In this document: piece by piece, positions 16,168 through 24,902 of the stretch | Position numbering within the stretch: the stretch's first letter is position 1 | Layout: each line of letters begins with the position of its first letter | Source of the DNA: UBA1161 sp002311745 | Lineage (GTDB): Bacteria > Planctomycetota > Phycisphaerae > Tepidisphaerales > Tepidisphaeraceae | Length of the DNA: 64,000 nt | Assembly: GCA_050018415.1 (NCBI GenBank) | Contig: JBEKAB010000013.1 | Span: forward strand, 37,371 to 101,370 | Reading direction: 5' to 3' | Program-made: the position numbers and the translations under genes | Notes under the pieces: model-generated | What the model was told of the DNA's origin: nothing | What the model saw: only the letters and a program-made list of their open reading frames with translations | Databases searched by the model: none

Positions 16168-17237
16168 TCCGACCCGGCGATCATCCCATGAACCGCGTGA
16201 TGGACGGCTCGGACCGCTCGGCCGTGGCGGCGGTGCTGCGCTGCGGCGCCGCGTGCGCTGAACCGTTCTACGCTCTGGCCGTGCGCCTGCGCAACGCCAT
16301 GTTCGAATCGGGCGTCTTGGCCGCGCATCGGCTGGGGCGGGCGGTGGTGGGCGTCGGCAACCTGACCACGGGCGGCACCGGCAAAACGCCCATCGTCGCC
16401 TGGCTGGCGCAGCGCCTGGCCGCCGCGGCTATGCGCCCGGCCGTCCTTTTGCGAGGCTACAAATCCACGCCGGACGGCATCAGCGACGAAGCCGATGTTC
16501 TGCGCGGACTTCTGGGCCCGGACGTGCCGGTTCTGACCAATCCCGACCGCCTCGCCGCTGCCACCGTCGCTTTGCGCCAGGATCCGCGCATCACCGTGTT
16601 CATTCTGGATGATGCGATGCAACATCGCCGCGCCGCCCGCGATTTCGAGCTGGTGCTGCTGCACGCCGGCCAGCCGTTCGGCTACGGGCATCTTCTGCCG
16701 CGCGGACTGCTCCGCGAGCCTATTGACAGTTTGAAACGGGCCGACGCCATCGTGATCACCCATGCCGACCAGGTCACTGAAGCCGATTTGACGCACATCG
16801 AGGGGATTGTCTGCCGCCACAACGCTTCCGCGCCGATCTTTCGCGCCAATCACGTGATCGATGCTTTCCGCGGCGCCGACGGCGAGCTGCATCCGCCGCA
16901 GTTTTTGCAAGGCAAGCCCCTGATGGCCTTTTGCGGGATCGCCTGTCCGCAGGATTTTCACGCCTCTTTGGGCAAGCTCGGCGGGCAAATCGCCGCCACC
17001 CAAGTCTTTGCCGATCATCACCACTACACCGGGGCTGATCTTGCCCAAATTCAGGCCCGCGCCGCAGCCGCCGGCGCGCAGATATTGGTCACCACCGAAA
17101 AGGACTGGGCAAAGGTCTCCAGATTGCCCGCGCCGGCACTGCCGATCAGTCGCGCCCAACTCTCCCTGCGATTTTGGCAAGACCATGAGCAGCGTTTGCT
17201 GGAATTGATCCGCAAATCGCTTTTGCGTGCGACATGA
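16164..17237 (+). CDS. lpxK: Tetraacyldisaccharide 4'-kinase LpxK
   Basis: 357-residue kinase that phosphorylates the 4' position of tetraacyldisaccharide 1-phosphate in lipid A synthesis at the inner membrane face. The diagnostic P-loop GNLTTGGTGKTP (about 66-76) follows the family N-terminal helix; DDAMQHRRAARD matches the DDGxQH motif and FAHHHY-like ADHHHYT is near the C-terminus. Its presence implies lipid A. The ATG at 16164 overlaps the gluQ stop by 4 nt; an internal ATG at 16191 is possible. The stop overlaps the next gene (ATGA). Confidence 0.92.
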   Translation: MIRPGDHPMNRVMDGSDRSAVAAVLRCGAACAEPFYALAVRLRNAMFESGVLAAHRLGRAVVGVGNLTTGGTGKTPIVAWLAQRLAAAAMRPAVLLRGYKSTPDGISDEADVLRGLLGPDVPVLTNPDRLAAATVALRQDPRITVFILDDAMQHRRAARDFELVLLHAGQPFGYGHLLPRGLLREPIDSLKRADAIVITHADQVTEADLTHIEGIVCRHNASAPIFRANHVIDAFRGADGELHPPQFLQGKPLMAFCGIACPQDFHASLGKLGGQIAATQVFADHHHYTGADLAQIQARAAAAGAQILVTTEKDWAKVSRLPAPALPISRAQLSLRFWQDHEQRLLELIRKSLLRAT

Positions 17238-17791
17238 CCCCCTTCGTCTCCCGCGCCGGACAAAAGCTCGATCACGCCCTGACCGTCTTTGGCAGCGACG
17301 TGAAAGACAAAATCTGCGCCGATCTGGGCTGCAGCACGGGTGGGTTTGTCGATTGCCTGCTGCAGCGCGGCGCAAAAAAGGTCTACGCCGTTGACACCGC
17401 TTACGGCGTGCTGGACTGGAAGCTGCGCAAGGACGGCCGCGTGATCGTCCTGGAGCGCACCAACGCGATGCACGCCCAGCTTCCCGAGCCGGTGCAGATC
17501 GTGACGATCGACGTCGGCTGGACGCGTCAGCATAACATTCTGCCGTCGGCCCGGCGGATGCTGGCGGAAGACGGCGTGGTGGTGACGCTGATCAAGCCGC
17601 ACTACGAGGCCGAGGCGCCGCAACTGCGCCGCGGCGTGCTGGCCCCGGAGGCGCTGGATGCGGTGCTTGCCTCCGTACGATCCGACGCCCAAAGCTGCGG
17701 ATTTGCCTGGATTTCCAGTGTCGTCAGCCCCATCAAAGGCCGCGGCGGAAACGTCGAAGTCTTGGCGCTGTTGCGGCCGGGCCAGCCATAA
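17234..17791 (+). CDS. TlyA/FtsJ-like methyltransferase without S4 domain
   Basis: 185 residues resembling the catalytic half of TlyA (haemolysin A) 2'-O-rRNA methyltransferases: SRAGQKLDHAL, then the SAM-binding CADLGCSTGGFVDCLLQRGA, AVDTAYGVLDWKLR and the conserved LIKPHYEA. Typical TlyA has about 60 extra N-terminal residues forming an S4 RNA-binding domain, which is absent here; the frame begins at the catalytic domain with an ATGA overlap with lpxK, so this is not a start-site error. Target RNA unknown. Confidence 0.85.
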   Translation: MTPFVSRAGQKLDHALTVFGSDVKDKICADLGCSTGGFVDCLLQRGAKKVYAVDTAYGVLDWKLRKDGRVIVLERTNAMHAQLPEPVQIVTIDVGWTRQHNILPSARRMLAEDGVVVTLIKPHYEAEAPQLRRGVLAPEALDAVLASVRSDAQSCGFAWISSVVSPIKGRGGNVEVLALLRPGQP

Positions 17792-17795
17792 ATTC

Positions 17796-17824
17796 TTGAT
17801 GTCCCCAAGGGCCGGCCGTATAAA
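17796..17824 (+). promoter_or_regulatory. Putative promoter for the secreted TPR-like protein
   Basis: TTGATG (17796-17801), 17-bp spacer, TATAAA (17819-17824). The gene starts 26 nt downstream with a GAGGTG Shine-Dalgarno. Confidence 0.55.
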
Positions 17825-17849
17825 ACCCCTGCACTTCTGCGAGGTGAAC

Positions 17850-20672
17850 ATGCGCTTCTGGGCCTGCTTTTTCACCGCGGCGTTTCTGGCAGCCGGCGCC
17901 CAGGCGGCCGACGCACCATCCACCCGGCCCGCACTTTCCGCTACCGACATCTTTATCCTCCTTCGCCCCGAGGAGAAGGAAGCGAATTGGCACGTTCCGA
18001 CACTGCTGGAACGGGAGCTCGTCCGCCAGGCGATGCTCATGGCGGCGCGGGACCATCTGGGCCTGTACACGCGCGACGAGGTGTTGCGCGAAAGGGCGCC
18101 CGGCGACATCGGCGATCTTTCCGCCCGCACCGCGGCGCTCAACATCGCCGTCAACTCGAAGACGGAATCGCTGGATTTGCAGTTCACCACCAATGGTACG
18201 ACGGTGACGGCGTCGGTTCCCCGCACTTTGGTTTGCGAATGGGTGGTCGATCTGCCGCCGCTGGTGGCCAGGGCCGAGGAGCTTTCGCGAACGAATTTTG
18301 TGGACTGGCTGAAAGTCACCGGATTTAACGCTGTCGCGGCGGCAAATGCCGCGGACGCGCCCGTGCCGGCGAAGGTCGAGAAGCTCCTGACGGAGATGTC
18401 GATCTTCAGCCAGTACAACGCGGTGCGACAGGTGCATGCGCTGGTCCGCCTGCACGGCCCATCGGCGGCGCTGCGCGGGGCCTTGGTGCGCGGCTACGCC
18501 AATCTCGGCCAGCTCACGCGTTTTCACTGGACGGCGTCGGCGGACGTCTTCACGGCCCGCTCGCTGCTGTATGCGCAGGCGATGGTCGCCGACAATCCCA
18601 AGTCCGCCTTCGCGTTGTGGCATCGGGCGTACGCGATGTCGATGGCGGGCCTGCACGCGGCGGCGATGAAGGACCTGGCTGCCGCCGCCGATGCGCCCCA
18701 GAAAACCGACCCGCCCGCCTGGCTGCCGCTGATCGAGGCGGTGTGTCATTACCAGACCGCGGCGCTTGCCGACGGCGCCGTCAAAGACCCCGCCAACGCT
18801 CCCCTGGCGTGGTATCTGACTTTTTTGACGGTGGAGAACTCCGGCAGCACGGCCGCCGTCATGACCTGCGGCAAAGCGGTCCTGGAAGTCAGTCCGTCTT
18901 GCGCGCGCATTGTCGATGCGATGGTCGAGCACGCGGGGGTGAGCTATGGACATTGGCTGACGGAGGGCGCGCTTTCCATGACGGTGCGGGATTTTCGCGC
19001 CTCGTTGCCGCGAATACAGGATTTGCCGGCCAACGTGGCCGACGCCTGGCAGGCGGCGCATAAGAATCCCGACTTGGCCGCCGACGTCGCCGACGTTTCC
19101 CAGGCGTTCGTTGACGCGCCCGATGCCGCCGAGCCCTCCTGGTCCGCGCTGGGCCGACTGCTCCAGGAAACGAATTTCATCCACGTATTTCGGCGAAGCT
19201 ACTTCATGGCTCGCATGTGGTGCGTCGATCCATCCGAATTCGTCGGCCAAACCGCGCCGCTGGTCAAGGGACATCCGCTGGCTCCGCTGATCGAAGCCAT
19301 CTCGGCCAGTTTCAACCGCAGTCCCTTGCCCGAGGGGATGGGCGAGCTGCAGATCCCCGACCCAACCCAGAGAATCACCCTGTCGATGCCGTTTTACGGC
19401 CTTCTGAGCAGAGCGAAGGAGGATTGGAAGGCATTTTATGCGTTCCAAAACGTCCATCTCGACGCGACCGCGTGGGATTACGAGCTGCGGATTTTATGCG
19501 ACGATGCCAACGTGGCCGATCCGGACGTGTCCAAGTGGCGCTCGGGGGGTTTGCGGAAGATCAGCCCCGATTCGCCCGTCGGCGCCGCCGCGATCGTCCA
19601 CTGGAAGCAATACAAGCCGCCGGAATTGGACGAGTTGACAAAGAAGTTCCAGGGCCAACCGGCGTTCGATGCGGCGCTGGCCCGGCAATACCTGGCGGAC
19701 AACAAGCCGGACGACGCCATTGTGCTTTTGCAGAGCTACGTGAAAGTCGCGCCCGATCGCTGGGCCTTCGAGAAACTTGCCGAGCTGTACCTGAATCGCG
19801 ACGACGAAGCCAACTGGCTGGCGACGCTGCAAACAGCCCTGAATCAGGAGGATTACGGCTTGGACCAGGCCAGGATTAACGTGGAGATCGCCAATCACTT
19901 CATGGAACAGGGCCGATACGCCCAGGCCCAGCCCTACGCGGATGCCGCGGCCGAGTCCTGGGCCGAATGGGCGATGGCGTGTGCCGCCCGATGCCGCGCG
20001 GGATTGAAGCAATGGGACGTGGCCGAAACCTGGTGGCGGAACATCAACGACCGTTACGGCCCGGGCTTCGGCTGGTACGAAATGTGCCTCGCCACGGGGC
20101 ACGGTGATTTGGCCACGGCCCGACGCACCGCCTCGGCCCGCCTGCAAAATCATCCCGAAGAATTCCGCTACCTGGCGATATATGCCGGCGCCGAAGGCGA
20201 TCCCGACGGCGAAATCGCCAACGTCAAGAAAATCTTCACCCACTACCAGGGCGGCGGCGACCCGTTTGCCGGGCTGTGGCTGGCGATGTTGTACGACCAG
20301 CAACACGATGCCGCCCGGCGCGACGCGACCCTGGCGTCGATCGTGCAGAACGGCCCCGCTTACGATGCCAAGCAGGCCGAGCACTGTCCGGAACATGTCG
20401 AGCTGGCCAAGCTGCTCCAGGCCGCCTATCTGCACGGCAACCAATTCGACATGGTCGCGTTCGAGAAGCTTTGCCAGAATTTATCGCCGCCGCGCCGCGC
20501 CGACGTCTACTTCTTTGCCGCCAAGTTCCTGGAATCGCACGATCAGCAGACCAAGGCCCTGGAAATGCTGCCTTATGTCACGCGGCACCTGGATTGGGAC
20601 GCGACCGCCGGTTTGCTCGCCGCGATGGACTTGGTCGCCCATCACGTGGATCCGTATCCGCCCGCGCCGTAG
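17850..20672 (+). CDS. Large exported helical-repeat (TPR-like) protein
   Basis: 940 residues with a cleavable signal peptide (cleavage near AGAQA-AD). The middle and C-terminal regions contain many helix pairs with degenerate TPR character, such as the blocks around DDAIVLLQSYVKVAPDRWAFEKLAELYLNRDD and RYAQAQPYADAAAESWAEWAMACAARCRA. No catalytic motif was found. Probably a periplasmic or outer-membrane scaffold. GAGGTG precedes the ATG and a good promoter precedes that; longer starts lie in the methyltransferase gene. Confidence 0.8.
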   Translation: MRFWACFFTAAFLAAGAQAADAPSTRPALSATDIFILLRPEEKEANWHVPTLLERELVRQAMLMAARDHLGLYTRDEVLRERAPGDIGDLSARTAALNIAVNSKTESLDLQFTTNGTTVTASVPRTLVCEWVVDLPPLVARAEELSRTNFVDWLKVTGFNAVAAANAADAPVPAKVEKLLTEMSIFSQYNAVRQVHALVRLHGPSAALRGALVRGYANLGQLTRFHWTASADVFTARSLLYAQAMVADNPKSAFALWHRAYAMSMAGLHAAAMKDLAAAADAPQKTDPPAWLPLIEAVCHYQTAALADGAVKDPANAPLAWYLTFLTVENSGSTAAVMTCGKAVLEVSPSCARIVDAMVEHAGVSYGHWLTEGALSMTVRDFRASLPRIQDLPANVADAWQAAHKNPDLAADVADVSQAFVDAPDAAEPSWSALGRLLQETNFIHVFRRSYFMARMWCVDPSEFVGQTAPLVKGHPLAPLIEAISASFNRSPLPEGMGELQIPDPTQRITLSMPFYGLLSRAKEDWKAFYAFQNVHLDATAWDYELRILCDDANVADPDVSKWRSGGLRKISPDSPVGAAAIVHWKQYKPPELDELTKKFQGQPAFDAALARQYLADNKPDDAIVLLQSYVKVAPDRWAFEKLAELYLNRDDEANWLATLQTALNQEDYGLDQARINVEIANHFMEQGRYAQAQPYADAAAESWAEWAMACAARCRAGLKQWDVAETWWRNINDRYGPGFGWYEMCLATGHGDLATARRTASARLQNHPEEFRYLAIYAGAEGDPDGEIANVKKIFTHYQGGGDPFAGLWLAMLYDQQHDAARRDATLASIVQNGPAYDAKQAEHCPEHVELAKLLQAAYLHGNQFDMVAFEKLCQNLSPPRRADVYFFAAKFLESHDQQTKALEMLPYVTRHLDWDATAGLLAAMDLVAHHVDPYPPAP

Positions 20673-20694
20673 CCGCGACAATCGTATCGGTGAA

Positions 20695-21600
20695 TTATTC
20701 CCCGATGCCCAGGGCCTGGGCCATGGTTTGCCCGATGGCGGCGGGGCTGTCGGCGACGGTGATGCCGGCGGCCTTGAACGCCGCGATTTTCGATTGCGCC
20801 GTGCCCTCGCCGCCGCTGATGATCGCGCCGGCGTGGCCCATGCGGCGCCCCGGCGGGGCCGTGCGCCCGGCGACAAACGCCACCACGGGTTTGGTCAAGC
20901 TGCTCTTCACGAACGCCGCCGCCGCTTCCTCGTCGCTGCCCCCGATCTCGCCGATCAGCACGATCCCATCGGTCTGCGCATCGGCGGCGAACATCTCCAG
21001 CAGCTCGATGAAATTCACCCCTTTGACCGGATCGCCGCCGACGCCCACGCAGGTGGTCTGCCCGATCCCGCGCGTGCTGCACTGCCATACCGCCTCATAG
21101 GTCAGGGTGCCGCTGCGGCTGATGACCCCCACCTTCTTGCCGCTAGGGGCCGCCTCCGCCGGCGTGTGGATGTACCCCGGCATGATCCCGATCTTGCACT
21201 GGCCCGGCGTGATGATCCCCGGGCAATTGGGCCCGATCAGCACGCTCTTGGGCTTGTCCTTCAGGTACGCCTTGACCGCCACCATATCCAGCACCGGGAT
21301 TCCCTCGGTGATGGCGACGATCACGCCAATGCCGGCCTCGGCCGCCTCCATGATGGCATCGGCCGCCAGCGCCGCCGGCACAAAAATCATCGTCGCATCG
21401 GCGCCGGTCGCGGCCACGGCCTGGCGAACGGTGTCGAAGACCGGCAGGGCGTTGGCGTCGCGGGTTCCCCCCTTGCCCGGCGTCACGCCGCCCACCATCT
21501 TCGTCCCATACTCCAGACACCCCTTGGTGTGAAACGCCCCCGCCGTCCCCGTGATCCCCTGGCAGATCACTTTGGTGTTCTTGCCGACCAGAATGCTCAT
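20695..21600 (-). CDS. sucD: Succinate-CoA ligase subunit alpha
   Basis: 301 residues. Catalyses the reversible succinyl-CoA to succinate step with substrate-level phosphorylation, together with SucC. Visible: CoA-binding QGITGTAGAFHT, PNCPGIITPG, and the phosphohistidine loop RRMGHAGAIISGG. The usual sucC partner is not next to it: the neighbours are a TPR-like protein and a phosphodiester glycosidase, so sucC must be elsewhere. Start ATG is the family start (MSILVGKNTKVI); the longer frame has no family match. Confidence 0.95.
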   Translation of the reverse strand: MSILVGKNTKVICQGITGTAGAFHTKGCLEYGTKMVGGVTPGKGGTRDANALPVFDTVRQAVAATGADATMIFVPAALAADAIMEAAEAGIGVIVAITEGIPVLDMVAVKAYLKDKPKSVLIGPNCPGIITPGQCKIGIMPGYIHTPAEAAPSGKKVGVISRSGTLTYEAVWQCSTRGIGQTTCVGVGGDPVKGVNFIELLEMFAADAQTDGIVLIGEIGGSDEEAAAAFVKSSLTKPVVAFVAGRTAPPGRRMGHAGAIISGGEGTAQSKIAAFKAAGITVADSPAAIGQTMAQALGIGE

Positions 21601-21696
21601 CGGGCCCCAAGCGTATAAACGCCGCGGCACAGCGTCAATTCAGGGCGGCGGCGATGTTGCCGAACCGCCTTCGTCCCCTTAGTCTCTCGGCGCCTG

Positions 21697-22599
21697 ATGC
21701 AACGTCTATTTGGCGCTTTCATCCTCGTCATCGCCACGATCGCTTGCCCGCTGGTGGCGGCCGAGGCGACCACCCGGCCCAGCGGCCCCGTCACCTATCG
21801 CCACGAGGTCCGCCAAAATCCCCCCCTGCATTTGCACATCGTCACCGTCGATCTGACCGATCCGGCCGTGCGGATCAAGGTCTGTCGCGGCAGCGGGGAT
21901 GCCAAACTGCCCCGCGGTTGGGAGACCTCCCTGGCCACCGTCTCCGACATGACTAAACGCGACGGCCTAAGCGTCGCGGTCAACGGCAACTTCTTCATGC
22001 CTAAGGATTCCCAATGGATCCTGGGCCGCCTGGTGCCCTACTTCGACGGCAACCTCGCCCGCGTCTGCGGCTGGGCGATGAACGACGGCGTGGCGTTCTC
22101 GGCAACCCCCGCCGACGTCGATTGGCCGGCCCTGGTGGTGTTTGGGCATCGCCGTGTGGCCATCGGCCAATTTGTTCGCCTTCCCCCCGGGGCGCAGCAG
22201 GCGGTCTCCGGACAGTGGCAGATCGTCACCGACGGCCAGAACGTTGTCCCGCCCGGCAACGAGGATGATCGCGCTCCGCGTACCGCCGTCGGCCTGGACA
22301 AGGATGCAAAAACCCTGATCCTGCTGGTCGTCGATGGACGCCGACCCCTTTACTCCGCCGGCATCACGCTGCATCAGCTTGGCCAGGAAATGCTCGGCCT
22401 TGGCGCCTACCAGGCGATCAATTTGGACGGCGGCGGCAGCTCCACCCTGGTCCTGCGCAACGCCGGCGGGCAACCGCAAGTCGTCAACTGGCCCAGCGAC
22501 GGTCACGATTTTCCCATGGATGTCTCCATCGAGCGCTGCGTCGCCAACGCCCTGGGGATCGTCATCGACGCGCCATCCACACAACCGGCTCACCCATGA
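21697..22599 (+). CDS. Exported phosphodiester glycosidase (NAGPA domain) protein
   Basis: 300 residues with an N-terminal signal peptide (LVAAEA). The NAGPA/DUF2233 domain shows NGNFF, the RTAVGLD strand and NLDGGGSSTLV, the signature of enzymes that remove sugars from phosphodiester-linked glycans (uncovering-enzyme type). It would act in the periplasm on glycan phosphodiesters. Its stop overlaps the start of the next glycosyltransferase (ATGA), so the two are coupled and may act on the same glycan. Confidence 0.87.
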   Translation: MQRLFGAFILVIATIACPLVAAEATTRPSGPVTYRHEVRQNPPLHLHIVTVDLTDPAVRIKVCRGSGDAKLPRGWETSLATVSDMTKRDGLSVAVNGNFFMPKDSQWILGRLVPYFDGNLARVCGWAMNDGVAFSATPADVDWPALVVFGHRRVAIGQFVRLPPGAQQAVSGQWQIVTDGQNVVPPGNEDDRAPRTAVGLDKDAKTLILLVVDGRRPLYSAGITLHQLGQEMLGLGAYQAINLDGGGSSTLVLRNAGGQPQVVNWPSDGHDFPMDVSIERCVANALGIVIDAPSTQPAHP

Positions 22600-23756
22600 C
22601 ACCTCCCCCGCAAACCCTCGCGACCGCAGACGCCACGGCAGCGCCCGTGGACGTTTCCATCATCGTGCCGACCATCAACGAGGCGGAGAACCTGCCCGAA
22701 TTGCTGCGGCGCATCGCCGCCGCCTTGCCCGCAACCAGCTACCAGGTCCTGATCGTCGATGACAATAGCCAGGATGCCACCGAGGCCGTCTGCGCCGAGC
22801 TCGCCAAGACCTATCCGCTGGAACTGATCGAGCGCCGCCAGCCCAAAAATGGTCTCAGCGGCGCCGTGCTGCAGGGGATGTCCCTGGCCCGCGGCAACTT
22901 TTTGTGCGTGATGGATGCCGACTTGCAACACCCGCCGGAAAAATTGCCCGAACTGCTGGAACCCCTGCGCAGCGGAGCGGCGGATTTCGTCATGGGCTCG
23001 CGCTACGTGCCCGGTGGAAGCACCCAATCCGAGTGGGGATTCTTCCGCAAGATCAATTCTCGCGTCGCCACGATCCTGGCCCGCCCGTTCGCCGGACGCG
23101 TCAGCGATCCCATGGCCGGCTTTTTCGCCCTCTCACGCCAAACCTATGCCAACGCTCGCCAGCTCACTCCCTTGGGCTACAAAATCGGCCTCGAGCTGAT
23201 GTGCAAATGCCGCGCCAAGACCGTCCGTGAAGTCCCCATCCACTTCGCCATGCGCTTCAAGGGCCAATCCAAATTGACCCTGCAGCAGCAGTTTCGATTT
23301 CTCGAGCACCTCAGCCGGCTGTACGATTTTCAATACCCCCGCCTCTCGCCGGTGAGCAAATTCCTGATCGCCACCGCGGTAAGCTGGCTGATCGGCTTCG
23401 CCGTCTTTGTGCTTCTGGGCGGCGCCACCCATCCCGTCCGCGCGCCGATCCTGGCCTACCCGGCCGCGATCCTGGCCACCGCGATCTTCCATGTCCGCTA
23501 CGTGCGCACGCAGCGCGAATTCATCCTGCGCCGGCGGCCCTGGCTGGACTTTGCCGTCATCTCCGCCGCCGAATGGCTGGTCTGCGCCGCCGCCGCCTGG
23601 TGGACCGCCCGCCGCGTCTCCAACCCCGGCACGTTGGAAATCTTCCTGATCTGCTTCGGCCTGGCCACCATCGCGCGCTACATCCTGCGTAAGGAATTCC
23701 TGCAAGACATCCGCGGCCTGCGCAAAACTCTCCCGCGCGAAATCGAAGCGGTTTGA
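22596..23756 (+). CDS. Dolichol-phosphate-mannose-synthase-like GT2 glycosyltransferase with GtrA-like membrane domain
   Basis: 386 residues. The N-terminal GT2 domain (about 15-240) has VSIIVPTINEAENL, the DXD-type MDADLQHPPE, and QSKLTLQQQ near its end, as in polyprenol-phosphate-mannose or glucose synthases. The C-terminal about 130 residues contain four hydrophobic helices with GtrA-like character, a common fusion. It would transfer a sugar from a nucleotide donor to a polyprenol phosphate and help bring it across the membrane. Coupled to the phosphodiester glycosidase upstream. Confidence 0.92.
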   Translation: MTPPPQTLATADATAAPVDVSIIVPTINEAENLPELLRRIAAALPATSYQVLIVDDNSQDATEAVCAELAKTYPLELIERRQPKNGLSGAVLQGMSLARGNFLCVMDADLQHPPEKLPELLEPLRSGAADFVMGSRYVPGGSTQSEWGFFRKINSRVATILARPFAGRVSDPMAGFFALSRQTYANARQLTPLGYKIGLELMCKCRAKTVREVPIHFAMRFKGQSKLTLQQQFRFLEHLSRLYDFQYPRLSPVSKFLIATAVSWLIGFAVFVLLGGATHPVRAPILAYPAAILATAIFHVRYVRTQREFILRRRPWLDFAVISAAEWLVCAAAAWWTARRVSNPGTLEIFLICFGLATIARYILRKEFLQDIRGLRKTLPREIEAV

Positions 23757-23772
23757 ACCCAAAGTTGATGGG

Positions 23773-23846
23773 CATTTTTAGCCGCGTCGCGTGCGACGCG
23801 CGCCGCGGCGAGCCAAAGCGCGTCGCACGCGACGCGGCTAAAAATG
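23773..23846. terminator. Perfect 29-bp hairpin between convergent genes
   Basis: Stem 23773-23801 pairs without mismatch with 23818-23846; loop 16 nt. The stem ends in a TTTTTA/TAAAAA tract on each strand, giving a U-run after a GC-rich stem in both directions. This is the expected shape of a strong bidirectional intrinsic terminator. The GC part is itself internally palindromic (GCGTCGCGTGCGACGC), so alternative cruciforms are possible. Confidence 0.75.
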
Positions 23847-23855
23847 ACTCGGCTG

Positions 23856-24182
23856 CTAAAATATAGGCAAATCCGCCTGCACGAGGATCGGCTGCCCGTC
23901 GCGCGCCAACAGGCGCGTCGGATACGTCCGCACCGTCACGTGCGGCATGTCGCGCAGCTGGCCGCGCTTCAATCCAAAACTCCACTGGTGCCGCGGACAA
24001 ACGGCCCGTCCATCCACAATCTGGCCGTCGGCCAAACTTCCGCCCGCGTGCGGACAGGTGTTGTCCAGCGCGTAGACCTGCGCCTCGTGCAGAAACACCG
24101 CTAACCGAAACCCGTCGATCTCGACGTACTTACCACGCCCTTCGCTCAGCTCGTCAAGTTGGCACAGGCTCGTCCAAGACAT
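23856..24182 (-). CDS. Rieske (2Fe-2S) ferredoxin-like protein
   Basis: 108-residue soluble Rieske protein of the NirD/ferredoxin-subunit type. Cluster ligands are C43-x-H45 and C62-x-x-H65 (CPHAGG and CPRHQW). It has no signal peptide or extra domain, so it is probably a cytosolic electron carrier or oxygenase ferredoxin; partner genes are not apparent. Ends at the 29-bp terminator; the repeat hairpin at 24208-24285 separates it from the next operon. Confidence 0.92.
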   Translation of the reverse strand: MSWTSLCQLDELSEGRGKYVEIDGFRLAVFLHEAQVYALDNTCPHAGGSLADGQIVDGRAVCPRHQWSFGLKRGQLRDMPHVTVRTYPTRLLARDGQPILVQADLPIF

Positions 24183-24207
24183 GAAAGAAAATGCTGAATC
24201 AGTGGCT

Positions 24208-24285
24208 AGTTGCTAGTTGCTAGTTGCTGGAAAAAGCGTGGCTTGGTTGTCTTAACTAGCAACTCGCAACCAGCAACTAGCAACT
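24208..24285. repeat. Inverted repeat built from AGTTGCT heptamers
   Basis: Three tandem AGTTGCT units from 24208; the part 24215-24230 pairs perfectly with 24270-24285 over 16 bp, and more loosely beyond. The same unit makes up the hairpin at 47964-48017, 24 kb away. It lies between the end of the ESCRT-III-like operon and the Rieske gene, both on the minus strand, so it could terminate the operon. Confidence 0.8.
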
Positions 24286-24289
24286 CTCG

Positions 24290-24898
24290 CTAGTCCTTTT
24301 GCTTGCCCGATCCCAATTCCTTGGCGATCTCGGATTCCAGCTCATCCAGCTTTCCCAATTCGGCCTTTTCGCCGGCCAGTACGTCCGCGGCGATCATGCG
24401 GTCGATCTCTTCATCGCTGACCGATTCCGGGCTGGCCGAGGCAGGGGCGCCTGCGGCGGCCGCCTCCTCCATCGAATCCAGGAACAGCTCCATGCGCTCC
24501 TCCATGCTTCCGGCCTGCACCACCGCTCGCTCCCACTGCGCCTGCGTCTTGGTCAAATCCATCTCCCCAAAGGTGCGGCTGATCTCCTTGGCCATCAGGG
24601 CCATCGACTCGGCAAACTGCTGGCTGGCCTGCGCTTGCTGCTGGATCAGCATCGCGTTTTTGATGGAGAGCAGTTGCCGCTCCAGCATTTTCTTCACCGC
24701 CGCGGTCTTCTTCAGCGCCCCGCGGATGAACTGGTACTGGCCTTCATCGCCGATCTTGCGGGCATTCTGGGCGTTCTTGATGAAGTCGTCGGCGAATTTC
24801 TCCTGCTGGTGGATGGACCGTTCGATGGCGCGCAGGCCCGCCTTGATCTTCATCTCTCGCTCGATGCGCCGCTCGTCTTTGCTTTTGAACAGGCCCAT
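24290..24898 (-). CDS. ESCRT-III/Snf7-like (CHMP1-like) helical protein, candidate
   Basis: 202 residues, fully helical and charged. It begins MGLFKSKDERR with a basic first helix (5-50). A hairpin helix region at 55-100 contains ALKKTAAVKKMLERQL. Residues 100-145 (LMAKEISRTFGEMDLTKTQAQWERAVVQ then MEERMELFLDSMEE) follow the CHMP1 pattern as I remember it. A loop leads to an acidic C-terminal helix (161-195, SDEEIDRMIAADV, LDELESEIAKELG) like the autoinhibitory/MIM part of ESCRT-III. The ATG at 24898 is chosen because the Snf7-like N-terminus begins there; the longer frame overlaps the next gene. Fold assignment is inferred by eye. Last gene of the operon. Alternatives: PspA/Vipp1 relative or generic coiled coil. 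Confidence 0.65.
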   Translation of the reverse strand: MGLFKSKDERRIEREMKIKAGLRAIERSIHQQEKFADDFIKNAQNARKIGDEGQYQFIRGALKKTAAVKKMLERQLLSIKNAMLIQQQAQASQQFAESMALMAKEISRTFGEMDLTKTQAQWERAVVQAGSMEERMELFLDSMEEAAAAGAPASASPESVSDEEIDRMIAADVLAGEKAELGKLDELESEIAKELGSGKQKD

Positions 24899-24902
24899 GT
24901 TC

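Noticed and set aside
17234..17791. Mis-started TlyA with a hidden S4 domain
   Set aside because: The upstream frame lies in lpxK and the ATGA overlap fixes the start; no S4 sequence precedes it.
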